Positions 8,660-17,900 of a stretch of DNA of 64,000 nucleotides are shown here, one piece after another. How positions within the stretch are numbered: the stretch's first letter is position 1; every line of letters begins with the position of its first letter. Origin of the DNA: Ruminococcus flavefaciens. GTDB taxonomy: Bacteria; Bacillota; Clostridia; Oscillospirales; Ruminococcaceae. The stretch spans positions 62,001 through 126,000 of the forward strand of contig NZ_FPIP01000003.1 of assembly GCF_900119075.1 (NCBI RefSeq), written 5' to 3'. A model generated the notes under the pieces. That model was not told the DNA's origin and did not search any database. It worked only from the letters and a program-made list of their open reading frames with translations. Made by a program: the position numbers and the translations under genes.

Positions 8660-9889
8660 ATGCCCGAATATGCAAAGTTTACCGAGGATATGATAAAAAC
8701 TCACACTATCCTCGTTCCCGATATGCTGCCCATACACTTCAAAATGCTCATATCCATATTTGAAGCCAAGGGCTATAAGCTTGAGCTGCTGCGCAACGAC
8801 TCCCGTGCAGTGGTTGACGAGGGACTGAAAAACGTCCACAATGACGCCTGTTACCCTGCTCTGCTGGTAATAGGACAGTTCATGGACGCGCTGAAAAGCG
8901 GCAAGTACGATCCCGACAAGACCGCTCTCCTCATCACACAGACAGGCGGCGGCTGCCGAGCTTCAAACTACATACACCTGCTGAGAAAGGCTGTTGCCAA
9001 GAATTATCCCCAGATACCTGTGGTATCACTGAATTTCAGCGGACTTGAAAAGGACAGCGCCTTTAAGATAACCGCGCCTATGTTCCTGCAAATGCTGTAC
9101 GCAGTGCTCTACGGCGACCTGCTGATGACCTGCTACAACAAGTGCAGAGCCTATGAGATAAACAAGGGCGAATCAAAGAAAATGCTGGATAAATGGCACA
9201 GGAGACTGTGTAATATCTTCCTGAAGGGCAGCAAGATGTTCCTGAAATCCAAGAAGATATACAGGGATATTCTCAACGACTTCGCTTCTATCCCGTTAAG
9301 CAATGAAAAGAAGATAAGAGTCGGCATAGTCGGCGAGATATACGTAAAATACTCTCCCCTTGCAAACAATCATCTTGAGGATTTCCTTATTTCCGAGGGC
9401 TGCGAGCCTGTTGTGCCGTCACTTCTGGAGTTCGTAATGTACTGCGCAGCAGGCACATTCAACGACGCCAAGATATACGACCACCCCACAAAGCAGTCCT
9501 TGTTCAATAAGATAGGCTACGACCTCATCTACGCAAAGCAGAAGGAGCTCATCAAGGTAATGAAGGAGCAGGGCAGCTTTGAGCCCCTCCACGATTTCGA
9601 GCACCTGAGAAAGCTTGCGGACAAGTACATCAATCAGGGCGTGGTAATGGGCGAAGGCTGGCTCATACCTGCCGAAATGGCGGCTCTTGCAAAGTCGGGA
9701 GTCGAGAATATCATCTGCACTCAGCCATTCGGCTGTCTGCCCAATCATATCGTTGCAAAGGGTATGTCACGAGCTATCAAGCAGGACAACCCCAACGCAA
9801 ATATAGTCGCAATAGACTACGATCCCGGCGCTACAAGAGTAAATCAGGAAAACCGCATAAAGCTCATGCTTGCCAACGCAAGGCTTTAA
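8660..9889 (+). CDS. 2-hydroxyglutaryl-CoA dehydratase-related protein, partner of the activase
   Basis: A 409-residue protein matching the C-terminal part of the large fused activase/dehydratase-like proteins of Clostridia. Signs are the N-terminal ILVPDMLPIHFKML, the NDACYPALLVIGQ motif with its cysteine, QTGGGCRASNY, and IICTQPFGCLPNHIVAKGM near the end. These cysteines are typical of the HgdB/D-like fold and could bind an iron-sulfur cluster. The start ATG has an ACGGAGG site, and the gap after the upstream gene is 34 bases including its TGA, so this is a true separate gene and not a sequencing frameshift. It probably forms a complex with the upstream protein; the substrate is unknown. 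Confidence 0.8.
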   Translation: MPEYAKFTEDMIKTHTILVPDMLPIHFKMLISIFEAKGYKLELLRNDSRAVVDEGLKNVHNDACYPALLVIGQFMDALKSGKYDPDKTALLITQTGGGCRASNYIHLLRKAVAKNYPQIPVVSLNFSGLEKDSAFKITAPMFLQMLYAVLYGDLLMTCYNKCRAYEINKGESKKMLDKWHRRLCNIFLKGSKMFLKSKKIYRDILNDFASIPLSNEKKIRVGIVGEIYVKYSPLANNHLEDFLISEGCEPVVPSLLEFVMYCAAGTFNDAKIYDHPTKQSLFNKIGYDLIYAKQKELIKVMKEQGSFEPLHDFEHLRKLADKYINQGVVMGEGWLIPAEMAALAKSGVENIICTQPFGCLPNHIVAKGMSRAIKQDNPNANIVAIDYDPGATRVNQENRIKLMLANARL

Positions 9890-9909
9890 CTATTGTATAT
9901 AACCCATTT

Positions 9910-9997
9910 GTAGGGGGGCGATGCCTGACAGGCACCCGTACCCTCTGTCGCTTTGCGACATCTCCCTGTACTACAGGGAGTCACCCACATCGCCCCG
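9910..9997. repeat. Composite palindromic intergenic repeat
   Basis: The outer arms GGGGCGATG and CATCGCCCC flank a nested block that begins CACCCGTACCCTCTGTC, contains the small hairpin GTCGCTTTGCGAC, and ends in the CTCCCTGTA/TACAGGGAG hairpin. The same nested block occurs near 14490-14535, 32565-32615 and 46690-46740. Confidence 0.8.
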
Positions 9998-10015
9998 CAA
10001 TACAAGGAGCTTAAC

Positions 10016-10876
10016 ATGATAAAAACAAGAACAGGTCAAGTCATAGAAACAAACGCAAAACAGAACAAGCTTCTGAAAAAACTGTACGGAAACGTTTTCG
10101 GCAGAGTACTGCTGAAAACGCTGACAGCTCCTGCGATATCGAGAGCCGCAGGCGCTTTTATGGACTCGCGTCCCTCAAAGGTGCTCATAAAGCCATTTAT
10201 CAAGCGAAGCGGCATTGATACCTCGGAGTACATGATGAACGGCTTCCGCTCGTACAACGACTTCTTCACCCGCGTGATAAAGCCCGATAAGCGCCCAATA
10301 GACCGCGTACCGAGCCACCTCATAAGCCCCTGCGATTCAAAGCTGACTGTCCATAAGATAGGCAAAAACAGCATATTCCGCATAAAGGGCTCGCGCTACA
10401 GAGTAAGCGACCTTTTGCAGAACGAGTTCCTCGCAAAGCGCTTCGGCGGCGGATACTGCCTTATTTTCCGCCTTGAGGTCAACGACTACCACCGCTACTG
10501 CTATATCGACGACGGTACGAAATCGGAGAATACCTACATCGCAGGCGAGCTCCACACCGTAAATCCCATAGCTCTTGAAAGATACAACATATATAAGCGC
10601 AACTGCCGCGAATATACCGTGCTCCACACCGAGAATTTCGGGGACGTGGTACAGGTAGAGGTGGGAGCTATGCTCGTTGGCAGGATAGTCAACCACCACG
10701 GCGAGACAGCTTTCCGCAGAGGCGATGAAAAGGGCAAATTCGAGTTCGGAGGTTCTACTGTAGTCATGCTCTTCGGAAAGGACAGCATTGCAGTTGACGA
10801 GGATATACTCCGCAATTCCGCAGAGGGTATCGAAACTGTGGTGAAATACGGCGAAAAAATAGGAAAAAAAGCGTAA
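10016..10876 (+). CDS. psd: Phosphatidylserine decarboxylase
   Basis: This 286-residue membrane-associated enzyme decarboxylates phosphatidylserine to phosphatidylethanolamine. The start at 10016 follows AAGGAGCTTAAC; an upstream in-frame ATG lies inside the repeat element and lacks a ribosome site. Family signs are the N-terminal region with SYNDFFTRVIKPDKRP, the substrate region FRLEVNDYHRYCYID with its catalytic HR, and the self-cleavage motif FGGST near residue 250. The Ser of that motif becomes the pyruvoyl group after cleavage into beta and alpha chains. No phosphatidylserine synthase gene is adjacent. The lipoprotein gene follows after 25 bases and may be cotranscribed. Confidence 0.93.
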   Translation: MIKTRTGQVIETNAKQNKLLKKLYGNVFGRVLLKTLTAPAISRAAGAFMDSRPSKVLIKPFIKRSGIDTSEYMMNGFRSYNDFFTRVIKPDKRPIDRVPSHLISPCDSKLTVHKIGKNSIFRIKGSRYRVSDLLQNEFLAKRFGGGYCLIFRLEVNDYHRYCYIDDGTKSENTYIAGELHTVNPIALERYNIYKRNCREYTVLHTENFGDVVQVEVGAMLVGRIVNHHGETAFRRGDEKGKFEFGGSTVVMLFGKDSIAVDEDILRNSAEGIETVVKYGEKIGKKA

Positions 10877-10901
10877 GAACATATCTTTACAGGAGATAAA
10901 C

Positions 10902-11609
10902 ATGAAAAAAGCTATAATTCTTTTGCTTTGCGCTTCAATGCTCAGCGCAGCGGGCTGTATGGAGAAGAAAATGCCCGAATCGAAGCCAAAGACCATATAC
11001 TACGACGATAACGGCAATCCTGTGGCGACTCCGCCGCGTAAAAACGGCGAGGGAGAGCTTGAAACACAGCCCCCTGTGCCTACAGAGCCTACAACTCCGC
11101 CGCCTACAGCTCCCGAGGGCGAATTTGACGTGGATATAGTCCGCCAGAATATCTACATAAAGGGACAGCTGGTGCAGATACCCGTAAAACTGGGCGAATT
11201 TCCTGTGGGCTGGACCTATATCCTTTACGACAAGCAGAAATACGGGCTCGAAGAGGGCAGAGGCATGGCTAAGATGTATTACTGCGGCGAGGAAATGGGA
11301 ACAGTAATGCTGGATAACTGCTATGACGGCAAAGAGGACGAAAGCACCGTATACAGCATATCCACCAGCGAATCGGACAGCAATATATATGGCATAACTC
11401 CCCGTGTTTCCACTGTTGAGGACGTAAAAGCCCATGTCGGCGAGCCCGATGAGGTGCAGGAAATGGAAAAGCCTTTCAAGCATATGTTTACCTACGGTAT
11501 CTCGGAGGGTACGGACGAAAACGGCGTTCTCCGCGCAAATATGCTGGACGTTTCATTCGACGAAAACGGCGTTGTGGAGCTGGTCAGCGTTTATTATTCA
11601 ATAAAGTGA
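10902..11609 (+). CDS. Lipoprotein of unknown function
   Basis: The protein starts MKKAIILLLCASMLSAAGC, a lipoprotein signal with lipobox SAAGC (Cys19). A Pro/Thr-rich linker (about residues 45-70, with PTEPTTPPPTAPE) leads to a globular domain of about 160 residues containing VGWTYILYDKQKYGL and YGITPRVSTVEDVKAHVGEP. I do not recognise this domain. It is expected to sit on the outer face of the membrane. An AGGAG site precedes the ATG. It shares orientation with psd and ends at a strong terminator (11614-11640). Confidence 0.75.
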   Translation: MKKAIILLLCASMLSAAGCMEKKMPESKPKTIYYDDNGNPVATPPRKNGEGELETQPPVPTEPTTPPPTAPEGEFDVDIVRQNIYIKGQLVQIPVKLGEFPVGWTYILYDKQKYGLEEGRGMAKMYYCGEEMGTVMLDNCYDGKEDESTVYSISTSESDSNIYGITPRVSTVEDVKAHVGEPDEVQEMEKPFKHMFTYGISEGTDENGVLRANMLDVSFDENGVVELVSVYYSIK

Positions 11610-11613
11610 GAAA

Positions 11614-11640
11614 GGGCGGATATCCGCCCTTTTTTGTTTT
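11614..11640 (+). terminator. Intrinsic terminator
   Basis: GGGCGGATATCCGCCC stem followed by a T-rich tract, closing the activase-psd-lipoprotein transcripts. Confidence 0.9.
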
Positions 11641-11660
11641 TGCTTCAAGAGGAATCATGT

Positions 11661-11736
11661 GTAGGGAACGGCACCCTCGCCGTTCCGTTTGATGATATTG
11701 CGCGTGACGTGGGACGCCGAGGGTAGCGTCCCCTAC
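11661..11736. repeat. Palindromic intergenic repeat pair
   Basis: Two inverted units, GGAACGGC..GCCGTTCC and GGGACGCC..GGCGTCCC-like, each bounded by GTAGG or CCTAC ends. They belong to the same family as the repeats at 2526, 28341, 38446 and 46669. Confidence 0.75.
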
Positions 11737-11766
11737 ATTTTGTAAGAAAAAATTTCACCCAAGCCC

Positions 11767-11795
11767 TTGACAAAAGGGAAAAGATGTAGTATAAT
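11767..11795 (+). promoter_or_regulatory. Sigma-A promoter of ylxM-ffh-rpsP-khpA
   Basis: TTGACA, 17-base spacer, TATAAT, 43 bases before ylxM. Confidence 0.9.
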
Positions 11796-11838
11796 GTGTA
11801 AAGTGATTTTGCATTACACCCAGTGAGGTACGCGAAAA

Positions 11839-12174
11839 ATGGCTAAGGAATTAAAATTCGTAATGCTCCTCGACTGCTACGGAGACCTGCTCACCGAGCA
11901 CCAGCGCAGTATCATGGAGCTGTATTACTGCGAGGACTTATCCCTTGCGGAGATAGGTCAGCCGCTGGATATCACCAGACAGGCTGTACGCAGTATAATA
12001 AAGCGTACCGAGGAGATACTCCTCAATTACGAGGAAAAGCTGGGCTTTGCCGAAAGACTCGGCAAAATGCGGGACTGCTTCCGCAATATCGAAGCCGCCG
12101 CAGAGCATATCACCGACGAAAATACAAGAAATATCATACTCTCCGAGACCGCTAAGGGCGGAGAGCTCCTGTAA
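11839..12174 (+). CDS. ylxM: YlxM/p13-family putative DNA-binding protein (UPF0122)
   Basis: A 111-residue protein with a sigma-factor-like helix-turn-helix: LLTEHQRSIMELYYCEDLSLAEIG followed by ITRQAVRSIIKRTEE. It is the usual small gene in front of ffh in Firmicutes, where it may tune expression or function of the signal recognition particle; its exact role is unsettled. The position (21 bases upstream of ffh) and length fit the family well. Confidence 0.92.
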   Translation: MAKELKFVMLLDCYGDLLTEHQRSIMELYYCEDLSLAEIGQPLDITRQAVRSIIKRTEEILLNYEEKLGFAERLGKMRDCFRNIEAAAEHITDENTRNIILSETAKGGELL

Positions 12175-12195
12175 AATATACGAAGGAGGCTCGTC

Positions 12196-13578
12196 ATGGC
12201 ATTTGAAGGACTTTCCGAAAAACTGAATAACGTCTTTAAAAAGCTCAAATCCAGAGGTAAGCTGACAGAGTCCGATGTTAAAGAGGCTATGCGCGAGGTG
12301 CGCCTTGCACTCCTCGAAGCCGACGTAAGCTACAAGGTAGTAAAGGACTTCGTAAAAAAGGTAACTGAAAGAGCTGTCGGCGAGGAAGTGCTGGCAAGCC
12401 TTACTCCTGCTCAGCAGGTAATCAAGATAGTAAACGATGAGCTGGTAGAGCTCATGGGCAACAGCAATGCAAGGATAAATATGGCGTCGAAGCCTCCCAC
12501 GGTCATCATGATGTGCGGACTTCAGGGTTCAGGTAAGACCACTCACGCCGCAAAGCTTGCAAAGCTCCTCAAGAAAGAGGGACACCGTCCTCTGCTTGCA
12601 GCCTGCGATATCTACAGACCTGCGGCTATCAACCAGTTACAGGTAGTGGGCGCAAAGGCTGACGTAAAGGTATTTGAAATGGGACAGATAAACCCCGTGG
12701 AAATTGCGAAAAAGGCTCTTGCCTACGCTAAGGACTACGGCCACGATATCCTCATTATTGATACCGCAGGACGTCTCCACATCGACGAGGCTCTCATGGA
12801 AGAGCTGGTCAACATCAAGGCTGAGACTCAGCCTGATGAGATAATGCTTGTCGTAGACGCTATGACAGGTCAGGACGCAGTCAACGTAGCTAAGGCATTC
12901 GACGACGCTGTGGGCATCACAGGCGTTCTCATGTCAAAGCTGGATTCAGATACAAGAGGCGGTGCGGCTCTGTCCGTACTCTCAGTTACAGGTAAGCCTA
13001 TCAAGTTCGTTGGTATGGGCGAAAAGCTCGACGATTTCGAGCAGTTCCACCCTGAGCGTATGGCTTCACGTATCCTCGGCATGGGCGATGTGCTCACTCT
13101 CATCGAGAAAGCCGAGAACGTCATGTCCCAGAAGGACGCTGAAAAGCTCACCAAGAAGTTCAAGGAGAACAAGTTCGATATGGACGACCTCCTTGACCAG
13201 ATGAAGCAGATAAAGCGCATGGGCTCAATGAAATCAATACTTGGAATGCTCCCGGGCGTAGGTGATAAGATAAAAGACGCCGATATAGACGAGAGCCAGC
13301 TCACCAGAATAGAGGCTATAATAACCTCTATGACAAAGGCTGAACGCGCTAAGCCCTCTATCATCAATCCCTCCCGTAAAAAGCGTATCGCTAACGGCTC
13401 GGGCACAAAGGTAGAGGAAGTCAACAGACTGCTGAAGCAGTTCGACCAGATGCAGAAGATGATGAAGCAGTTCACAGGCAAGTCGGGCAAGATGTCACTG
13501 CGCAAGGCAAGAAAGAACCTTGCAGGCATGAACTTCGACAAGCTTACTGGCAAGGGCGGCGGAAACCTGCCGTTCTGA
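12196..13578 (+). CDS. ffh: Signal recognition particle protein Ffh
   Basis: The 460-residue GTPase that binds signal sequences and SRP RNA and delivers nascent chains to FtsY. It shows the N domain (1-90), the G domain with G1 GLQGSGKTT (108-116), the insertion box with DIYRPAAI, DTAGRL, and SKLDSDTRGG, and then a methionine-rich M domain (about 300-460) with the RNA-binding SMTKAERAKPSIINPSRKKR. AAGGAGG precedes the ATG. The 4.5S RNA gene was not seen nearby. Confidence 0.98.
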   Translation: MAFEGLSEKLNNVFKKLKSRGKLTESDVKEAMREVRLALLEADVSYKVVKDFVKKVTERAVGEEVLASLTPAQQVIKIVNDELVELMGNSNARINMASKPPTVIMMCGLQGSGKTTHAAKLAKLLKKEGHRPLLAACDIYRPAAINQLQVVGAKADVKVFEMGQINPVEIAKKALAYAKDYGHDILIIDTAGRLHIDEALMEELVNIKAETQPDEIMLVVDAMTGQDAVNVAKAFDDAVGITGVLMSKLDSDTRGGAALSVLSVTGKPIKFVGMGEKLDDFEQFHPERMASRILGMGDVLTLIEKAENVMSQKDAEKLTKKFKENKFDMDDLLDQMKQIKRMGSMKSILGMLPGVGDKIKDADIDESQLTRIEAIITSMTKAERAKPSIINPSRKKRIANGSGTKVEEVNRLLKQFDQMQKMMKQFTGKSGKMSLRKARKNLAGMNFDKLTGKGGGNLPF

Positions 13579-13643
13579 CAAAGCTTTCAATGCGGTCTCC
13601 CGCCGCTTGAATATACAAGTAATAATATGGAGGTGAATTTAAA

Positions 13644-13886
13644 ATGGCAGTAAAGATCAGACTGAGAAGAATGGGTGCTAAGAAGGCTCCTTTCTATCGT
13701 GTAGTAGTTGCTGATTCAAGATACCCAAGAGACGGTCGTTTCGTTGAGGAGATCGGTTACTATGATCCTACTAAGGAGCCATCTGTTGTTAAGATCGACG
13801 CAGATAAGGCTAAGGATTGGATCTCTAAGGGTGCACAGCCTACTGATACAGTAAAGGCTCTCCTCAAGAAAGAGGGAGTTCTTTGA
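13644..13886 (+). CDS. rpsP: 30S ribosomal protein S16
   Basis: This 80-residue ribosomal protein begins [19 protein letters not shown] and contains [22 protein letters not shown], the diagnostic S16 sequence. A GGAGG site lies upstream. Codon use is strongly biased, as expected for a ribosomal protein. Confidence 0.99.
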   Translation: MAVKIRLRRMGAKKAPFYRVVVADSRYPRDGRFVEEIGYYDPTKEPSVVKIDADKAKDWISKGAQPTDTVKALLKKEGVL

Positions 13887-13960
13887 TTCAAAAGCTTAAT
13901 GGAGGAGGAGAGGCTTAAGCGTCTCTGCCTCTGTCCCCAAGCTTTACGGAGGTTATTACA

Positions 13961-14194
13961 ATGAAAGACTTACTTTATGCTATCGCAGCAGGCCTCGTAG
14001 AAGACAAGTCCGCTATCAATATTACCGAGGACGCACCCGACGAAGAGGGCGTTATCGTTTTTCACCTTAACGTTGCTCCCGACGATATGGGCAGAGTTAT
14101 CGGTAAGCAGGGCAGGATCGCAAAGGCCCTCCGTACTATCATGCGTGCAGGCGCAGCTAAGAAGGACCAGAAGGTCTCTGTTACGATCGAATAA
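13961..14194 (+). CDS. khpA: KH-domain RNA-binding protein KhpA (YlqC)
   Basis: A 77-residue single KH domain with the RNA-binding GxxG loop in VIGKQGRIAKALRTI. In Firmicutes KhpA pairs with KhpB and binds small RNAs and mRNAs, affecting cell size and division. It is normally found after rpsP, as here. The operon ends directly after it at the terminator 14203-14227, so rimM, trmD and rplS, often downstream in relatives, are absent at this place. Confidence 0.95.
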   Translation: MKDLLYAIAAGLVEDKSAINITEDAPDEEGVIVFHLNVAPDDMGRVIGKQGRIAKALRTIMRAGAAKKDQKVSVTIE

Positions 14195-14202
14195 GTATCA
14201 TA

Positions 14203-14227
14203 AGCTCCCCAAAAGGGAGCTTTTTTT
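14203..14227 (+). terminator. Intrinsic terminator of the ffh-rpsP-khpA operon
   Basis: AGCTCCC..GGGAGCT stem with a seven-T tract, nine bases after the khpA stop. Confidence 0.9.
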
Positions 14228-14300
14228 GTTTGTTTAGTCAACTGACTTTATTCAAAAATTGCTCATATTTATCTTTTTTTGCTTACTTTATGTATAGTAC

Positions 14301-14329
14301 TTGACACAATAAGTCATGGAGTATATAAT
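14301..14329 (+). promoter_or_regulatory. Consensus sigma-A promoter of a putative small RNA
   Basis: TTGACA, 17-base spacer, TATAAT, both hexamers perfect. No start codon with a ribosome site follows before the terminator at 14400. Confidence 0.85.
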
Positions 14330-14335
14330 AAATAA

Positions 14336-14427
14336 CGGTATTGGTCCATACAAGACACATATCAAAAGCTTTAAAGCTTATATACCCTCTCTTTAAAAGC
14401 CCATGCTTGATAGCATGGGTTTTTTTC
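14336..14427 (+). ncRNA. Candidate small RNA of about 90 nt
   Basis: A perfect promoter ends at 14329 and a strong intrinsic terminator sits at 14400-14427 (CCCATGCT, 4-base loop, AGCATGGG, eight T). The transcript between them has no plausible reading frame. It contains a perfect 14-base palindrome AAGCTTTAAAGCTT (14366-14379) and a pyrimidine-rich single-stranded stretch (ACCCTCTCTTT). It does not match 4.5S, 6S, tmRNA or any riboswitch I can recognise. Confidence 0.6.
14400..14427 (+). terminator. Intrinsic terminator of the candidate small RNA
   Basis: Eight-base-pair stem CCCATGCT/AGCATGGG with loop TGAT and a run of eight T. Confidence 0.9.
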
Positions 14428-14445
14428 TTTTGACTATCAATATTA

Positions 14446-14670
14446 AGGGGACGCCTTCACTTGCAAGGCGACACTAATCGTGTCCGGCACCCTCTGTCCT
14501 TCGGACATCTCCCTACACTGTAGGGAGTCACCCTCTCAAAAAACAGTCCGCCGGACTGTTTTTTGATTCACCCCTTGCGAAGCGCCTGTCGGAATCGGGG
14601 CTCTGCCCCGAACCCTGCCAGAGGCGCTGCCTCTGGATTTTGCCAAAGGAACACAGTCCCTTTGGAATCC
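14446..14670. repeat. Composite intergenic repeat block
   Basis: Contains a GGGGACGCC-type unit, the nested CACCCTCTGTCCTTCGGAC and CTCCCTACACTGTAGGGAG block, the hairpin AACAGTCCGCCGGACTGTT, and a CGGGGCTCTGCCCCG hairpin followed by CAGAGGCGCTGCCTCTGG. No coding potential is seen. Confidence 0.7.
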
Positions 14671-14825
14671 CTTTCATTGACTTGAACAGTTTTAGTCAAA
14701 ATTAATATTTTGCCGCTGTATAGGCATTTTGACGACAAAACGATAATATTTTGCAGTAAAATCAGCTTTTTTTGCAAAATAAGTGCTTTATTTGCAGCGG
14801 CAATGTAGAAAATGCATATATTTTG

Positions 14826-14854
14826 TTGACACTTATTTATAATAATGATACAAT
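14826..14854 (+). promoter_or_regulatory. Sigma-A promoter of the GH95 gene
   Basis: TTGACA, 17-base spacer, TACAAT, giving a leader of about 110 bases. The leader holds two hairpins: CTGTTAT..ATAACAG, and a ten-pair stem GGAACAGTCC/GGGCTGTCCC at about 14930-14955, just before the AAAGGAG region. Confidence 0.85.
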
Positions 14855-14970
14855 TATTATGCATAGATATATATAATCTGTTATTTGATTAAAATAACAG
14901 ACAGAAGGGCGATATTAAAATTTATGGAACAGTCCTCCCTCGGGCTGTCCCAAAAAGGAGTTGGAAAGGA

Positions 14971-17900
14971 ATGAAACTTAAATCCACCAGAAAATTTCTC
15001 TCCGTTTTCATCTCAGCGTGTATGGCACTCCCTATGGTAACAGGCGGAGCTCCCATATCTAAGCTAACAGCGGAGAATACTGCGGCGGCAGCCGAGTACC
15101 CACACGATGACGACCTTGTACTGCGCTATAATACTCAGGCTGGCAACGTCAACACAGATAACGCTTTCAATAACGACGAGTCGTTCTACAAGGCGCTCCC
15201 TCTCGGAAACGGCAGAATAGGCGCAATGGTCTACGGAAACTGCCCCAACGAGCTCATCGACATCAATGAGTGTACTGTCTGGAGCTCAGGTCCCGGCAGC
15301 AACAACAAGGAGGGCGGCGGAAACCACATCAAGGAGATCCAGGACCTCATCAAGAACGGCAAATATAACGACGCAAACGGTCTCGTCGGCAGATATCTCA
15401 TAGGCGGCGGTGAAGCAAAATACCAGAAGGTGGGCGCTCTAAGGCTCAACCTCGGTCACGAGAATGTCTCGAATTATTCCCGTACCCTCGATATGAACGA
15501 CGCCGTTGCCCGTACCACATATACCGCAAACGGCAAGAAATACACCCGTGAGAGCTTTGTAAGCTATCCCGATCAGGTCATGGTTACACGCATAACCTGC
15601 GACAGCGCAGGCTCGGTATCCCTTACGGCAGGCTACGACGGTCTGCTCAACGGAGGCGTTACTACTGACGGAAACGACACTATCGTTGCCAACGGTCACG
15701 CTGACAAGGACCTCTGGATAGACGGAGCAGTTTACTACTCCACACGGAGCAAGGTCATTCCCAACGGCGGAACTATCAACGCAGGAAACGGCAGAGTAAA
15801 CGTTTCGGGCGCCGATTCCGTGGTCATTCTCACATCTGTCCGCACTAACTTCGTGGACTACAAGACCTGCAACGGCGACGAAAAGGGCGGCGCGGCGGCT
15901 GATATCAAGAACGCCGAAAAGCTCTCCTATGATACTCTATATGCGCATCATATCGCCGATTATCAGGAGCTCTTCAAGCGCGTTGACGTGGAGCTTGGCG
16001 GCAATACAGCCGATATCGTATCAAAGACAACTCCGCAGCGCATATCCGAATTTGGCAGATCAAACGATCCGAAAATGGTAGAAACTCTTTTCCAGTACGG
16101 AAGATACCTTATGATAAGCGCCTCCCGTGACGCTCAGCCCATGAACTTACAGGGTATCTGGAACAAGTATTCCTCGCCTGCATGGGGCAGTAAGATGACT
16201 ACCAATATAAATTACGAAATGAATTACTGGCCTGCGTTCACTACAAATCTTGGCGAGTGCTTCCAGCCTTTCGTTGAGAAGTCCAAGGGACTGGCAGAGG
16301 CAGGAAACGTCACCGCAAGAGTGAATTACGGCATACAGAAGGGCTGGGTGCTCCACCATAACACCGACCTGTGGAACAGGACGGGCGCTATCGACGGCGC
16401 GTGGGGACAGTGGCCTACAGGCGGCGCATGGGTATCGAATATGCTCTACGACGCTTACCGCTTCAATCAGGACGAGGAGTACCTCGCTGATATCTATCCC
16501 GTTATCAAGGGCAGTGCGGAGTTCCTTAACTCTCTCATGACTCCTGCTACCATAAACGGTCAGCAGTACATGGTAATCAGCCCCAGCACCTCTCCCGAGA
16601 TAAATCTCCCTGCTTACCCGAATTCATGCATAGACCAGAGCGTCACTATGGACAACGGTATCGCAAGAGAGCTCTTCAAGGGCGTTGCTGAGGCTTCAGA
16701 GATACTGGGCACAGACGAGGCTCTCCGCAGTATGCTCAACAGCAAGCTCACAAATATCCGTCCCGAAACTATCGGAAAATGGGGACAGATACAGGAATGG
16801 GCTCAGGATTGGGACAACAAGAACGAAAAGCACCGTCATATCTCCCATATGTACGCCCTTTATCCGGGCTATGAGATAACACCTACAGATAACCCGACTA
16901 CCGCAAAGGCGGCTTCTGTTTCGCTGAATGCAAGAGGCGACGACGGTACGGGCTGGTCTGAGGCGTGGAAGCTGAACTGCTGGGCAAGACTTGAGGACGG
17001 CGAACACGCATACAACCTTGTCAAGCTCCTTATCTCTCCCGTCAATAAGAGCGGCAGACTCTACGACAACCTCTGGGACGCACATCCGCCTTTCCAGATA
17101 GACGGAAACTTCGGCTTCACATCAGGTGTGGCTGAAATGCTCCTCCAGAGCCAGAACGACGTTATAACACTTCTCCCTGCACTGCCGAAGCAGTGGTCGA
17201 CAGGTCACGCAAACGGTCTCTGCGCCCGCGGAAACTTTGAAGTTACCGAGATGTACTGGGAGAACGGCAGACTTGACAGAGCAACTATCCTCTCCAAGTC
17301 GGGCGGCACCTGCACAGTCAGATACGGCGGCACAGTTATAAGCTTCGACACCGAAAAGGGCAAGGAATACAAGCTCAGCGGCGAATTACAGCTTGAAAAC
17401 GGCGGAGACATCCTCCAGAATCTTGCTATAGGCAAGGACGTTACAGCTTCGGGCGCTGAATCAGGCGATGACGCAGCTCAGGCAGTTGACGGCGACGACA
17501 GCACAAAGTGGTGTCACGATGACGGTCTCAGCGGCGAGTGGATACAGGTAGACCTTGGTGCTAATTACGATATCAGGCGCTGGAACGCTAAATTTGCAGG
17601 CACACAGGAGAATATAAAGTTCAATCCCCGTGATTTCGTGATACAGGCAAGCTCCGACGGCGAGCGCTGGACGGACATAGCCAATGTATACGGCAATACC
17701 AAGAGCTCCTGCGGACGTTATACCAATGGCGTTTCTGCAAGATATGTAAGGCTTGAAATGAAAACATCTACCCAGAATGCCGACGGCGGCGCGAGAGTTT
17801 ACGAGCTTGAGGTATGGGGTAAGGACGACAAGCCGCCTGTGCCAAAGACTGCATTCAAGAAATACGGCTGCAGCGGCTATAACTTCAAATACGGCGAGAT

